64,000 nt of DNA from Phycicoccus avicenniae (lineage in GTDB: Bacteria > Actinomycetota > Actinomycetes > Actinomycetales > Dermatophilaceae), in NCBI RefSeq assembly GCF_018139485.1, contig NZ_JAGSNF010000003.1, positions 62,001 through 126,000 of the forward strand. The letters are read 5' to 3'. Positions within the stretch are counted from its first letter, which is position 1. The number at the start of each line of letters is the position of its first letter. Of the stretch, positions 49,031 to 62,815 are shown in pieces. The position numbers and the translations under genes were made by a program. Under the pieces are notes generated by a model that saw only the letters and a list, made by a program, of their open reading frames with translations, did no database searches and was not told the origin of the DNA.

Positions 49031-50589
49031 CGGCGCCGGCCGTCGATGCCCCCCGGCTCGGGTTCGGCGAGACCTGGCCGAGCCTCGACGCGTTCGGCGT
49101 CCTGGCCCGCGACCGCCGGGTCATCCCCGTCGTGCGCCGGCTCATGGGCGACGCCGAGACCCCCGTCGGGGTCTACCGCAAGCTCGCGGGCGACCGGCCG
49201 GGGACCTTCCTCCTCGAGTCGGCCGAGCACGGCGGGGTCTGGTCGCGCTTCTCGATCGTCGGCGCCGCGAGCCGTGCGACGCTCACCGAGCGCGACGGCG
49301 AGGCGCACTGGGTCGGCGAGCCGCCCGCCGGCGTCCCCACCGACGGGCCCGCCACCGAGGCGCTGCGGGCGACGATGGAGGCGCTCGCGACGCCGCCGAT
49401 CGCCGGCCTGCCGCCACTCACCGGGGGGATGGTCGGCGCGGTGTCGTACGACGCCGTCCGCGCCTGGGAGCGGGTCCCCGACGAGCTGCCCGACGAGCTC
49501 GGGGTCCCGGAGGTCGCGATGATGCTCGCGACCGACCTCGCCGTCCTCGACCACGCCGACGGCTCGATCCTCCTCGTCGCCAACGCCGTGAACTACGACG
49601 CGACCGACGAGCGGGTCGAGCAGGCGTGGGCCGACGCGGTGTCCCGCCTCGACGCGATGACCGAGGCGCTCGCCGCGCCCGCACCGAGCACCGTGGCCGT
49701 CGTCGACGGGCCGGCCGCCGAGGAGGCGCTGCGGCTCGTCCGCTCGAACACCACCCGCGAGGGCTACGAGGAGGTCGTCGAGCGGGCCAAGGAGGACATC
49801 CGCGCCGGGGAGGTCTTCCAGGTCGTCCTGTCCCAGCGGTTCTCCCTCGACTGCCCGGCCGACCCGCTCGAGGTGTACCGGGCGCTGCGGGCGTCGAACC
49901 CGAGTCCCTACATGTACCTCTTCCGGTTCCCGGACGGGGAGGGCTCGTCGTTCGCGGTCGTCGGCAGCTCACCGGAGGCGCTCGTCAAGGTCACGGGGGA
50001 GCGGGCGATCACCCACCCGATCGCGGGGTCCCGGCCGCGGGGCAAGACCCCGGAGGACGACGTCCGGCTCGCCGAGGAGCTGCTCGCCGACCCCAAGGAG
50101 CGCTCCGAGCACGTCATGCTCGTCGACCTCGGCCGCAACGACCTCCAGCGGGTCTGCCGGCCGGGGACCGTCGACGTCGTCGAGCTCATGGACGTGCGCC
50201 GCTACAGCCACGTCATGCACATCGAGTCGACGGTCGTCGGGGACACGCGGCCCGGGGTGAGCGCCTACGACGTCCTCCGCTCCACCTTCCCCGCGGGCAC
50301 CCTGTCCGGGGCGCCGAAGCCGCGGGCCCTGGCGCTCATCGAACGCTACGAGCCCTCGCGCCGCGGCATCTACGGGGGCGTCGTCGGCTACCTCGACTTC
50401 CACGGCGACCTCGACATGGCGATCGCCATCCGGACCGCCGTCGTCAAGGACGGCGTCGCCCACGTCCAGGCCGGGGCCGGCATCGTCGCCGACTCCGACC
50501 CGGCCCGTGAGCACGAGGAGTGCGTCGCGAAGGCCACCGCCGCGCTGCGGGCCGTCGCGACCGCCGGCGCGCTGCGGACCGTCCGGTGA
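49027..50589 (+). CDS. trpE: Anthranilate synthase component I
   Basis: A 520-residue chorismate-using enzyme that makes anthranilate with a TrpG partner, which is not in the window. [19 protein letters not shown] includes the LLES tryptophan-feedback motif. The C-terminal domain has [49 protein letters not shown] and [18 protein letters not shown]. No leader peptide or attenuator precedes it because it overlaps hisI. Confidence 0.96.
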   Translation: MTAPAVDAPRLGFGETWPSLDAFGVLARDRRVIPVVRRLMGDAETPVGVYRKLAGDRPGTFLLESAEHGGVWSRFSIVGAASRATLTERDGEAHWVGEPPAGVPTDGPATEALRATMEALATPPIAGLPPLTGGMVGAVSYDAVRAWERVPDELPDELGVPEVAMMLATDLAVLDHADGSILLVANAVNYDATDERVEQAWADAVSRLDAMTEALAAPAPSTVAVVDGPAAEEALRLVRSNTTREGYEEVVERAKEDIRAGEVFQVVLSQRFSLDCPADPLEVYRALRASNPSPYMYLFRFPDGEGSSFAVVGSSPEALVKVTGERAITHPIAGSRPRGKTPEDDVRLAEELLADPKERSEHVMLVDLGRNDLQRVCRPGTVDVVELMDVRRYSHVMHIESTVVGDTRPGVSAYDVLRSTFPAGTLSGAPKPRALALIERYEPSRRGIYGGVVGYLDFHGDLDMAIAIRTAVVKDGVAHVQAGAGIVADSDPAREHEECVAKATAALRAVATAGALRTVR

Positions 50590-51188
50590 GGCGGCTCACC
50601 GGGCGGGGTCCGGTCGCTCTCCTCGCCCTCCTCGGGGCCGGCGTCGTCCTCGTCACCGGGCTGCGCCCCTGGGTCTCGGGGCAGGTCGAGGACGCCGTCC
50701 TCGGCGGCAGCCGCGTCGTCGCCACCGGGACCGACGTCGCCCCGGGCCTGTCCGCCCTCGCCCTGGCCCTCGCCGCGGCGGCCGTGGCCGTCGTCTCCGC
50801 CGGCCGCGTCGCCCGGGTCGTCGCCCTCGTCCTGTGGGCGGGCTGCGCCGTCGGCGCGGGCGCCCTCGTCGTCCGGGTGCTCCTCGACCCCTCGGGGGTG
50901 CTGGGTCCCGTCGCCGCGGCACGGGTCGGGCGGACCGGGACGGTGCCCGCGGAGGCGGTCGCGACGGTCTGGCCGTGGCTGGCGCTCCTCGGCGTGCTCC
51001 TGTCCCTCCTCGCCCTCGTGCTCGCCGTCCTCGGCCGGCGCCGGTGGTCCGGACCGTCGCGCCGGTACGAGCCGCCGTCGGGGTCCGGCGACGTGGCCGG
51101 CGCCCGGGGCGAGCGGGTGAGCAGCACCTGGGACGACCTGTCGGCCGGTCGCGACCCGACCGACGTCGGCGACGAGCGCGGGACCTGA
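50586..51188 (+). CDS. Tryptophan-operon-associated membrane protein (TIGR02234 type)
   Basis: A 200-residue protein with four hydrophobic helices (LALLGAGVVLVTGLRPWVSG, ALALALAAAAVAVVSAG, ALVLWAGCAVGAGALVVRVL, WPWLALLGVLLSLLALVLAV) and an acidic/Arg-rich tail. Position after trpE and the helix layout match the Trp_oprn_chp family. Function unknown. GTG start, four-base overlap with trpE. Confidence 0.82.
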   Translation: MRRLTGRGPVALLALLGAGVVLVTGLRPWVSGQVEDAVLGGSRVVATGTDVAPGLSALALALAAAAVAVVSAGRVARVVALVLWAGCAVGAGALVVRVLLDPSGVLGPVAAARVGRTGTVPAEAVATVWPWLALLGVLLSLLALVLAVLGRRRWSGPSRRYEPPSGSGDVAGARGERVSSTWDDLSAGRDPTDVGDERGT

Positions 51189-51205
51189 GACACTGGCCCC
51201 AGCAC

Positions 51206-51223
51206 CGGGCGGCGACCCGCCCG
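51206..51223 (+). terminator. Possible intra-operon terminator hairpin
   Basis: CGGGCGG (51206-51212) pairs with CCGCCCG (51217-51223) around a four-base loop, 18 bases after the membrane-protein stop and before a new -10-like box. Confidence 0.4.
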
Positions 51224-51242
51224 CCCGGGCCACCCCCTTTCG

Positions 51243-51255
51243 TAGAGTGAGCAGC
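51243..51255 (+). promoter_or_regulatory. Leaderless promoter of the HGxxPAAW gene and trpCBA
   Basis: TAGAGT (51243-51248) ends seven bases before the ATG at 51256. No Shine-Dalgarno is seen. Confidence 0.5.
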
Positions 51256-51483
51256 ATGAGCGAGCACGAAGACCACGGCCACAGCGTGGCGGCCTGGACG
51301 GCCGTCGGGATCATCATCGTCGCCTCGGCGATCATGTCGCTCGCGGTCGTCTTCCCCAACGTCTGGCTGTTCGTCGGCGGCGCCGTGCTCGCGGTCGTCG
51401 GTGCGGTCGCCGGCAAGGTGCTCTCGATGGCGGGCTACGGTGCCGCCGACCGGGACACCGAGAAGGCACCGTCCATCCGATGA
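51256..51483 (+). CDS. HGxxPAAW-family small membrane protein
   Basis: A 75-residue protein with [15 protein letters not shown] at the N-terminus and two membrane helices ([41 protein letters not shown]), ending in a short acidic/basic tail. This family sits just before trpC in many actinobacteria. The ATG at 51256 was chosen over a GTG three codons upstream because of promoter spacing. Function unknown. Confidence 0.82.
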   Translation: MSEHEDHGHSVAAWTAVGIIIVASAIMSLAVVFPNVWLFVGGAVLAVVGAVAGKVLSMAGYGAADRDTEKAPSIR

Positions 51484-52291
51484 CCGGCGCGTCGGCCGGG
51501 GCCTCGGTCCTCGACGACATCGTCGCCGGGGTCCGGGAGGACCTGGCGGAGCGGCAGCGCCGTACGAGCAGGTCCGACCTCGAGAGCGCCGTGGCCACGG
51601 CCGCGCCGGCGCTCGACGCCGAGGCGCTCTTCCGGCGCCCGGGGCTCTCGCTCGTCGCCGAGGTGAAGCGGGCCAGCCCGAGCAAGGGCGAGCTGTCCGA
51701 CATCCCCGACCCCGCCTCCCTCGCTGCCGCGTACGAGGCCGGTGGGGCCACGGCGATCTCGGTGCTCACCGAGCAGCGGCGGTTCCGCGGCAGCCTCGCC
51801 GACCTCGACGTCGTCCGGGCCGCCGTCGACGTCCCCGTGCTGCGCAAGGACTTCGTCGTCACCGACTACCAGGTGTGGGAGGCCCGCGCGCACGGCGCGG
51901 ACATCGTCCTGCTCATCGTCGCCGCCCTCGACGACCCGACCCTGCGGTCCCTCCTCGCGCGGGTCGGCGAGCTCGGGATGACCGCTCTCGTCGAGGTCCA
52001 CGACGAGGACGAGACCCAGCGCGCCGTCGACGCCGGCGCCACCGTCGTCGGTGTCAACGCCCGCGACCTCAAGACCCTGCAGGTCCACCCCGACACCTTC
52101 TCCCGCCTGCGCCCGCTCGTCCCGGACGGCGTCGTCACCGTCGCCGAGTCCGGGATCTCCGGGCCGCAGGACGCGGCGGCCTACGCCGCGCAGGGCGCCG
52201 ACGTCGTCCTCGTCGGCGAGGCGCTCGTGCGCGACGGCGACCCCCGGGCGGCCGCGGCCGCGATCGTCGCCGCCGGGTCGGGGGTGGCACG

Positions 52292-52295
<4 letters not shown>
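51480..52295 (+). CDS. trpC: Indole-3-glycerol phosphate synthase
   Basis: A 271-residue TIM barrel. [16 protein letters not shown] (catalytic Glu/Lys), [27 protein letters not shown] (catalytic Lys), [13 protein letters not shown] and [15 protein letters not shown] are all conserved. Single-function enzyme, not fused to trpF. ATGA overlap upstream and GTGA overlap with trpB. trpD and trpF are not in the window. Confidence 0.96.
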
Positions 52296-53541
<1,246 letters not shown>

Positions 53542-53545
<4 letters not shown>

Positions 53546-54366
53546 GCGCCGTGACGACGACCGCGCCGGGCCTCGCCGACGTCTTCGCCCGCTGCCGGGC
53601 CGAGGGCCGCGCCGCCCTCGTCGGGTACCTGCCGGTCGGCTTCCCGACCGTCGAGGCCTCCGTCGCCGCGATGCGCGTCCTCGTCGAGGGCGGGTGCGAC
53701 GTCGTCGAGGTCGGCATCCCCTACAGCGACCCCGTCATCGACGGACCGGTGAACCAGGACGCCATGGTGACGGCGCTCGCCGGCGGGGCGCGCGTCGACG
53801 ACGTCTTCGCCGCGGTGCGGGCGGTCCGCGACGCCGGCGCGGTCCCCGTCGCGATGACGTACTGGAACCCCGTCCTGCGCCGTGGCGTCGAGCGCTTCGC
53901 CGCCGACCTCGCCGCGGCCGGCGGCTCCGGGCTCATCACCCCCGACCTCGTCCCGGACGAGGCCGAGGACTGGCTCGCGGCGTCCGCCCGGCACGGCCTC
54001 GACCGGATCTTCCTCGTCGCCCCGAGCAGCACGCCGGACCGGCTCGAGGTCGTGACGACGGCCTCGTCCGGGTTCGTCTACGCGGCCTCGACGATGGGTG
54101 TGACGGGTGCCCGCACGAGCGTGGACTCCCAGGCCCGCGGCCTCGTCGAGAAGGTCCGCGCCGTCTGCGACCTGCCGGTCGGCATCGGGCTCGGGGTCTC
54201 CACCCGCGAGCAGGCCGCCGAGATCGCCGCGTACGCCGACGCCGTCATCGTCGGGTCGGCCCTCGTGCGCACCCTCGGGGGTGAGGGGGAACTCGCGGAC
54301 CGGCTCGAGGCGTTGCGCTCACTGACCGAACAGCTGGCCGCAGGGGTCCGGGAGGGACGCGCGTGA
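53542..54366 (+). CDS. trpA: Tryptophan synthase, alpha subunit
   Basis: A 274-residue TIM barrel releasing indole for Trp[15 protein letters not shown], the catalytic [17 protein letters not shown] (Glu and Asp), [13 protein letters not shown] and [12 protein letters not shown] are present; [21 protein letters not shown] is the phosphate site. GTG at 53542 gives translational coupling to trpB. Overlaps the next gene by four bases. Confidence 0.96.
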
Positions 54367-54872
54367 CGACCGACGTCGAGACCGAGCGGGCCGTCACCGC
54401 CTGGTACCGCTCGCCGCGGGTCCTGGACGTCGTCGGCCTCCTCGCCCGCCTCTTCCTCGGCGGCGTCCTGCTCTGGGCCGGCCTCGCGAAGGTCGGCAAG
54501 CCGCTCACCTCGGAGCGGGCCGTCCAGGCCTACGAGATCATGCCGCTCGGCCTCGCCGGCTGGGTCGGCCTCGCCCTGCCGTTCGTCGAGATCGTCCTCG
54601 GCGTCCTCCTCGTCCTCGGCCTCTTCACCCGTCCGGTGGCGGTCGTCTCGACGCTGCTCATGGTCGCCTTCGTCGTCGGCATCGCCCAGGCGTGGGCCCG
54701 CGGGCTGACGATCGACTGCGGCTGCTTCGGCGGAGGCGGCCAGATCGGCGAGAACGAGACGAAATACCCTCAGGAGATCGCCCGCGACGCCTCGTTCGCC
54801 GCCGCGGGTGTCTGGTTGTGGTGGCGGCCGCGCTCGCTCGCCGCCCTCGACCGAGTCCTGTTCCGCGACTGA
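54363..54872 (+). CDS. MauE/DoxX-like membrane protein
   Basis: A 169-residue protein with four helices (LLARLFLGGVLLWAGLAKVG, GWVGLALPFVEIVLGVLLVL, VAVVSTLLMVAFVVGIAQAW and a final one). A conserved DCGCFGGGG lies between helices 3 and 4 (Cys119 and Cys121). Proteins of this kind take part in disulphide or thiol redox with extracytoplasmic thioredoxin-fold partners. The DsbA-like gene 17 bases downstream fits that. GTG overlap with trpA. Confidence 0.78.
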   Translation: MTTDVETERAVTAWYRSPRVLDVVGLLARLFLGGVLLWAGLAKVGKPLTSERAVQAYEIMPLGLAGWVGLALPFVEIVLGVLLVLGLFTRPVAVVSTLLMVAFVVGIAQAWARGLTIDCGCFGGGGQIGENETKYPQEIARDASFAAAGVWLWWRPRSLAALDRVLFRD

Positions 54873-54889
54873 GAGGCTGACCCGCAGCG

Positions 54890-55657
54890 ATGGCGAAGAC
54901 GACGAAGAAGACCGCGTCCGGTGGCCGGCAGGCGAAGATCCAGGCCGCGGCGGGGTCCGGCGGCGGGGGAGCGAACCGGATCGTCGTGGCGGCCGCCGTC
55001 GTCGTCGTCGCAATCGTCGCCGTCGTCGCCGGCGTCGTGTGGACCCAGGTGCAGCGCGAGGCCGAGGTCGGGACGAGCACCGCGACCCCGGCGGGCGCGC
55101 AGATGGGCGAGGGGTACCGGGCCTTCGCCGACGTCGAGCTCCGGGAGGGCGCCCCGGTCGTCGACGTCTTCGAGGACTTCCAGTGCCCCGCGTGCGGGCA
55201 GTTCGAAGCCGCCTTCGGCGGCCCGATCGAGGACCTCGCCCGGGACGGACGGATCGAGCTGAGGTACCACATCCTCAACTTCCTCGACGACACGACCGGC
55301 GCCGACTACTCGACCCCCGCGGCGAACGGCGGCTTCTGCGCTGCGGACCAGGGCGCCTTCCAGGACTTCCACGACGCCGCCTACGCCGGCCAGGCCCGGG
55401 AGGGCGTCGACCTGCCGCAGGAGACCCTCGACGGCTGGGCGCAGGAGGCCGGCATCACCGGTGACGACCTCGACACGTGGGAGCAGTGCGTCGCCGACGG
55501 CACGTACACCCGGTACGTCACGTCCGTGAACGCGACGGCCTTCGAGGAGGAGGGCGTGCGCGGGACGCCGACGGTGAAGTCCGACGGCGAGGAGGTCGAC
55601 CTGTCCGGCGTCTCGACCCCAGAGGACCTCGCCGAGGTGCTCGGGGCCACCTCGTGA
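54890..55657 (+). CDS. Membrane-anchored DsbA-family thioredoxin-like protein
   Basis: A 255-residue extracytoplasmic redox protein. A Lys-rich cytoplasmic start, one membrane helix (about 30-50), then a thioredoxin fold with DVFEDFQCPACGQFE (Cys99-Pro-Ala-Cys102) and the cis-Pro strand GVRGTPTVKSDG. Two more Cys (GGFCAADQ, EQCVADG) may form a second disulphide. It likely works with the MauE-like protein just upstream to oxidise or isomerise exported proteins. Its stop overlaps lgt. Confidence 0.88.
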   Translation: MAKTTKKTASGGRQAKIQAAAGSGGGGANRIVVAAAVVVVAIVAVVAGVVWTQVQREAEVGTSTATPAGAQMGEGYRAFADVELREGAPVVDVFEDFQCPACGQFEAAFGGPIEDLARDGRIELRYHILNFLDDTTGADYSTPAANGGFCAADQGAFQDFHDAAYAGQAREGVDLPQETLDGWAQEAGITGDDLDTWEQCVADGTYTRYVTSVNATAFEEEGVRGTPTVKSDGEEVDLSGVSTPEDLAEVLGATS

Positions 55658-56589
55658 CGACCTCGATCCCGAGCCCCACCGTCGGGGCGTTCGACCTCGG
55701 ACCGCTCACGCTGCGCGCGTACGCCCTGTGCATCCTCGCGGGCATCGTCCTCGCCGTCTGGCTCACCGGGCGCCGGCTCGCGGCGCGCGGGTACGAGTCC
55801 GGGGTCGTCCTCGACGTCGCGGCCTACGCCGTCGTCGCGGGGATCGTCGGCGGGCGGCTCTACCACGTCGTCTCGACCCCCGGCCCGTACTTCGGCGAGG
55901 GCGGCGACCTCTCCGCCGCGCTGCGGATCTGGGAGGGCGGTCTCGGCATCTGGGGCGCCATCTCCCTGGGGGCACTCGGCGCGTGGGTCGGCTGCCGTCG
56001 GGCCGGGATCCCGTTCCTCGTCTTCGCCGACGCGGCGGCCCCCGGGGTCGCGTTCGCCCAGGCACTCGGCCGTTGGGGCAACTGGTTCAACAACGAGCTC
56101 TACGGCGGGCCGACCGACGCGCCCTGGGGCCTCGTCATCCACGAGTGGGACCAGTCGGCGGCCCGGGCCGTCACCGACGCCGCGGGCGACCCGGTCGTCC
56201 TCGGCACCTTCCAGCCCACGTTCCTGTACGAGAGCGTCTTCCTCGTCGTCCTCGGCGTCCTGCTGCTCCTCGCCGGACGGTGGCGCCGCTGGGCCCCCGG
56301 TCAGGTGTTCGGTCTCTACGTCGCCGGCTACCCGCTCGGCCGGGTCGTCATCGAGCGGATGCGGACCGACGAGGCCGAGATGGTGCTCGGCCAACGGCTC
56401 AACGTGTGGACGAGCATCGGCGTCTTCCTCCTCGGGGTCTGGATCCTGTGGTTCACGGGGCGGCGGGCCCGCCGCGCGCCCGACCCCGGCGCGACCGCGG
56501 ACGCCCCGGACGAGGCCGGCGACGAGCCCACGGCCGAGCCCTCGGAGGACGCGGACGAGACGCCTCCGCGTTCCCAGGATGTGGGATAG
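55654..56589 (+). CDS. lgt: Prolipoprotein diacylglyceryl transferase
   Basis: A 311-residue polytopic membrane enzyme that attaches diacylglycerol to lipobox Cys. The signature GRWGNWFNNELYGGPTD is clear, with YHVVSTPGPYF and IWEGGLGIWGAI before it and ERMRTDEAEM near the end. The C-terminal 35 residues are a Pro/Asp/Glu-rich cytoplasmic tail, typical in actinobacteria. GTG start overlapping the DsbA-like gene; TAG stop. Confidence 0.95.
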   Translation: MTTSIPSPTVGAFDLGPLTLRAYALCILAGIVLAVWLTGRRLAARGYESGVVLDVAAYAVVAGIVGGRLYHVVSTPGPYFGEGGDLSAALRIWEGGLGIWGAISLGALGAWVGCRRAGIPFLVFADAAAPGVAFAQALGRWGNWFNNELYGGPTDAPWGLVIHEWDQSAARAVTDAAGDPVVLGTFQPTFLYESVFLVVLGVLLLLAGRWRRWAPGQVFGLYVAGYPLGRVVIERMRTDEAEMVLGQRLNVWTSIGVFLLGVWILWFTGRRARRAPDPGATADAPDEAGDEPTAEPSEDADETPPRSQDVG

Positions 56590-56624
56590 GGCGGCTCGAA
56601 TGTCGGGACGGCGGCGGTGCGGGC

Positions 56625-56638
56625 TACGATTCCCCGAC
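56625..56638 (+). promoter_or_regulatory. Candidate promoter of the gltB leader frame
   Basis: TACGAT (56625-56630) ends eight bases before a GTG that opens a seven-codon frame. The -35 region is not distinctive. Confidence 0.45.
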
Positions 56639-56662
56639 GTGGCCATCGACGTCCGCGCCTGA
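56639..56662 (+). CDS. Possible 7-residue leader peptide upstream of gltB
   Basis: GTG-to-TGA frame encoding MAIDVRA, placed exactly where a leaderless transcript from the box at 56625 would start. It ends 57 bases before gltB. The peptide is too short to infer function; it could be a translated leader that influences gltB expression. It has no Gln/Glu run that would suggest classical attenuation. Coding status is uncertain. Confidence 0.3.
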   Translation: MAIDVRA

Positions 56663-56719
56663 CCTTGCCGTGCCTGGCCTCCGCCCGGGGGCCGACGACC
56701 CAGAGGACGGTGATGCGAC

Positions 56720-61253
<4,534 letters not shown>

Positions 61254-61261
<8 letters not shown>

Positions 61262-62714
61262 CCCCCAAGGCTTTCTCAAGACCCGTGAGCGCGAGCTGCC
61301 GCGCCGGCGTCCCGTGCCGGTGCGGATCAGGGACTGGAAGGAGGTCTACGAGGACCAGCCGGTCCCCGAGCTCCAGCGTCAGGCCGGTCGCTGCATGGAC
61401 TGCGGCATCCCCTTCTGCCACAACGGCTGCCCGCTCGGGAACCTCATCCCGGAGTGGAACGACCTCGCCCGGCGCGGCGAGTGGCGCGAGGCCATCGAGC
61501 GGCTGCACGCGACGAACAACTTCCCGGAGTTCACCGGCCGGCTCTGCCCGGCCCCGTGCGAGTCGGCGTGCGTCCTCGGCATCAACCAGCCGGCCGTGAC
61601 GATCAAGCAGGTCGAGGTCTCGATCATCGACCGGGCCTTCGACAACGGCATCGTCCTGCCGAGCTCGCCAGAGCGGCTGTCCGGGAAGACCGTGGCGGTC
61701 GTGGGCTCCGGCCCGGCGGGCCTGGCCACCGCCCAGCAGCTGACCCGCGCCGGGCACACCGTGGCGGTCTACGAGCGCGCCGACCAGCCCGGTGGGCTGC
61801 TGCGCTACGGCATCCCCGAGTTCAAGATGGAGAAGTCCGTCCTCGACCGGCGGATCGCCCAGATGAAGTCCGAGGGCACCCGCTTCCGCACCGGCGTCAC
61901 CGTCGGGAAGGACCTCACGGCCGCCGACCTGCGCAAGCGGTTCGACGCGGTCGTCGTCGCCACCGGCTCCACCGTCCCGCGCGACCTGCCGGTCCCGGGC
62001 CGCGAGCTCGACGGTGTCGTCCAGGCGATGGACTTCCTGCCGCCGGCGAACCGGGTGGCGCTCGGGCAGACCGTCGAGGGCCAGGTCACGGCGGCCGGCA
62101 AGGACGTCGTCGTCATCGGCGGCGGCGACACCGGGGCCGACTGCATCGGGACCGCGCACCGGCAGGGTGCCCGCTCGGTGACGAGCCTGGAGATCATGCC
62201 CCAGCCCGGCCAGGACCGCTCCGACGCCCACCCGTGGCCGACCTACCCGATGCTCTTCCGCGTCGCCTCGGCGCACGAGGAGGGCGGCGACCGCGTCTAC
62301 GCCATCTCCACGAGCGAGGTCGTCGGCGACGACGAGGGCCGCGTCCGTGCCCTCCGGGTCCACGAGGTGACCCGCGGCGAGAACGGCTTCGAGAAGGTCG
62401 AGGGCAGCGACCGCGAGCTCCCCGCGCAGCTCGTCCTCCTCGCGATGGGCTTCCTCGGCCCCGAGCCCGAGGGCCTGCTCGACCAGCTCGGCGTCGACAA
62501 GGACGAGCGGACCAACGTCGCCCGCGACGGGCACTTCATGTCGAGCGTCCCCGGCGTCTTCGTCGCCGGCGACGCCGGCCGCGGGCAGTCGCTCATCGTC
62601 TGGGCCATCGCCGAGGGTCGCTCGGTCGCCCACGAGGTGGACGCCTGGCTCATGCACAAGCCGTCCCGGCTGCCGCGCCCGGTCGCCCCGACGGACCGCC
62701 CGCTCACGGCCTGA
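61254..62714 (+). CDS. gltD: Glutamate synthase (NADPH), small subunit
   Basis: A 486-residue flavoprotein feeding electrons to GltB. N-terminal Cys clusters [17 protein letters not shown] and [13 protein letters not shown] bind two [4Fe-4S] centres; the FAD motif is [17 protein letters not shown], the NADPH motif [12 protein letters not shown], and the C-terminal FAD region reads [19 protein letters not shown]. Length and motifs are normal. The gltBD pair ends at a strong terminator. Confidence 0.97.
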
Positions 62715-62726
62715 GCCACCGTCCGC

Positions 62727-62758
62727 GAGGGGCCCCACCGATACGGGTGGGGCCCCTC
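62727..62758 (+). terminator. Strong intrinsic terminator after gltD
   Basis: A perfect 13-bp stem (62727-62739 with 62746-62758) with a six-base loop, followed by TCTCCGTC. It starts 13 bases after the gltD stop. Confidence 0.85.
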
Positions 62759-62767
62759 TCTCCGTCA

Positions 62768-62783
62768 TGTGACCCGGGTCATA
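62768..62783. promoter_or_regulatory. CRP/GlxR-like activator site ahead of pyk
   Basis: TGTGACCCGGGTCATA fits TGTGA-N6-TCACA with one mismatch and includes a perfect 12-bp palindrome (62770-62781). Its centre is about 40 bases before the expected transcript start, a class II activator position. Confidence 0.5.
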
Positions 62784-62799
62784 GTGGAACCGCTTCCAC
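62784..62799. promoter_or_regulatory. LacI-type operator in the pyk promoter
   Basis: GTGGAACCGCTTCCAC has six-base inverted arms and a central CG, the layout of LacI/CcpA-family operators (TGGAAnCGnTTCCA). It lies just upstream of the -10, where a bound repressor would block RNA polymerase. Confidence 0.55.
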
Positions 62800-62802
62800 C
62801 GA

Positions 62803-62815
62803 TAGGCTCGGCCCC
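62803..62815 (+). promoter_or_regulatory. Leaderless promoter of pyk
   Basis: TAGGCT (62803-62808) ends seven bases before the ATG of pyk, and no ribosome site is present. Confidence 0.55.
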
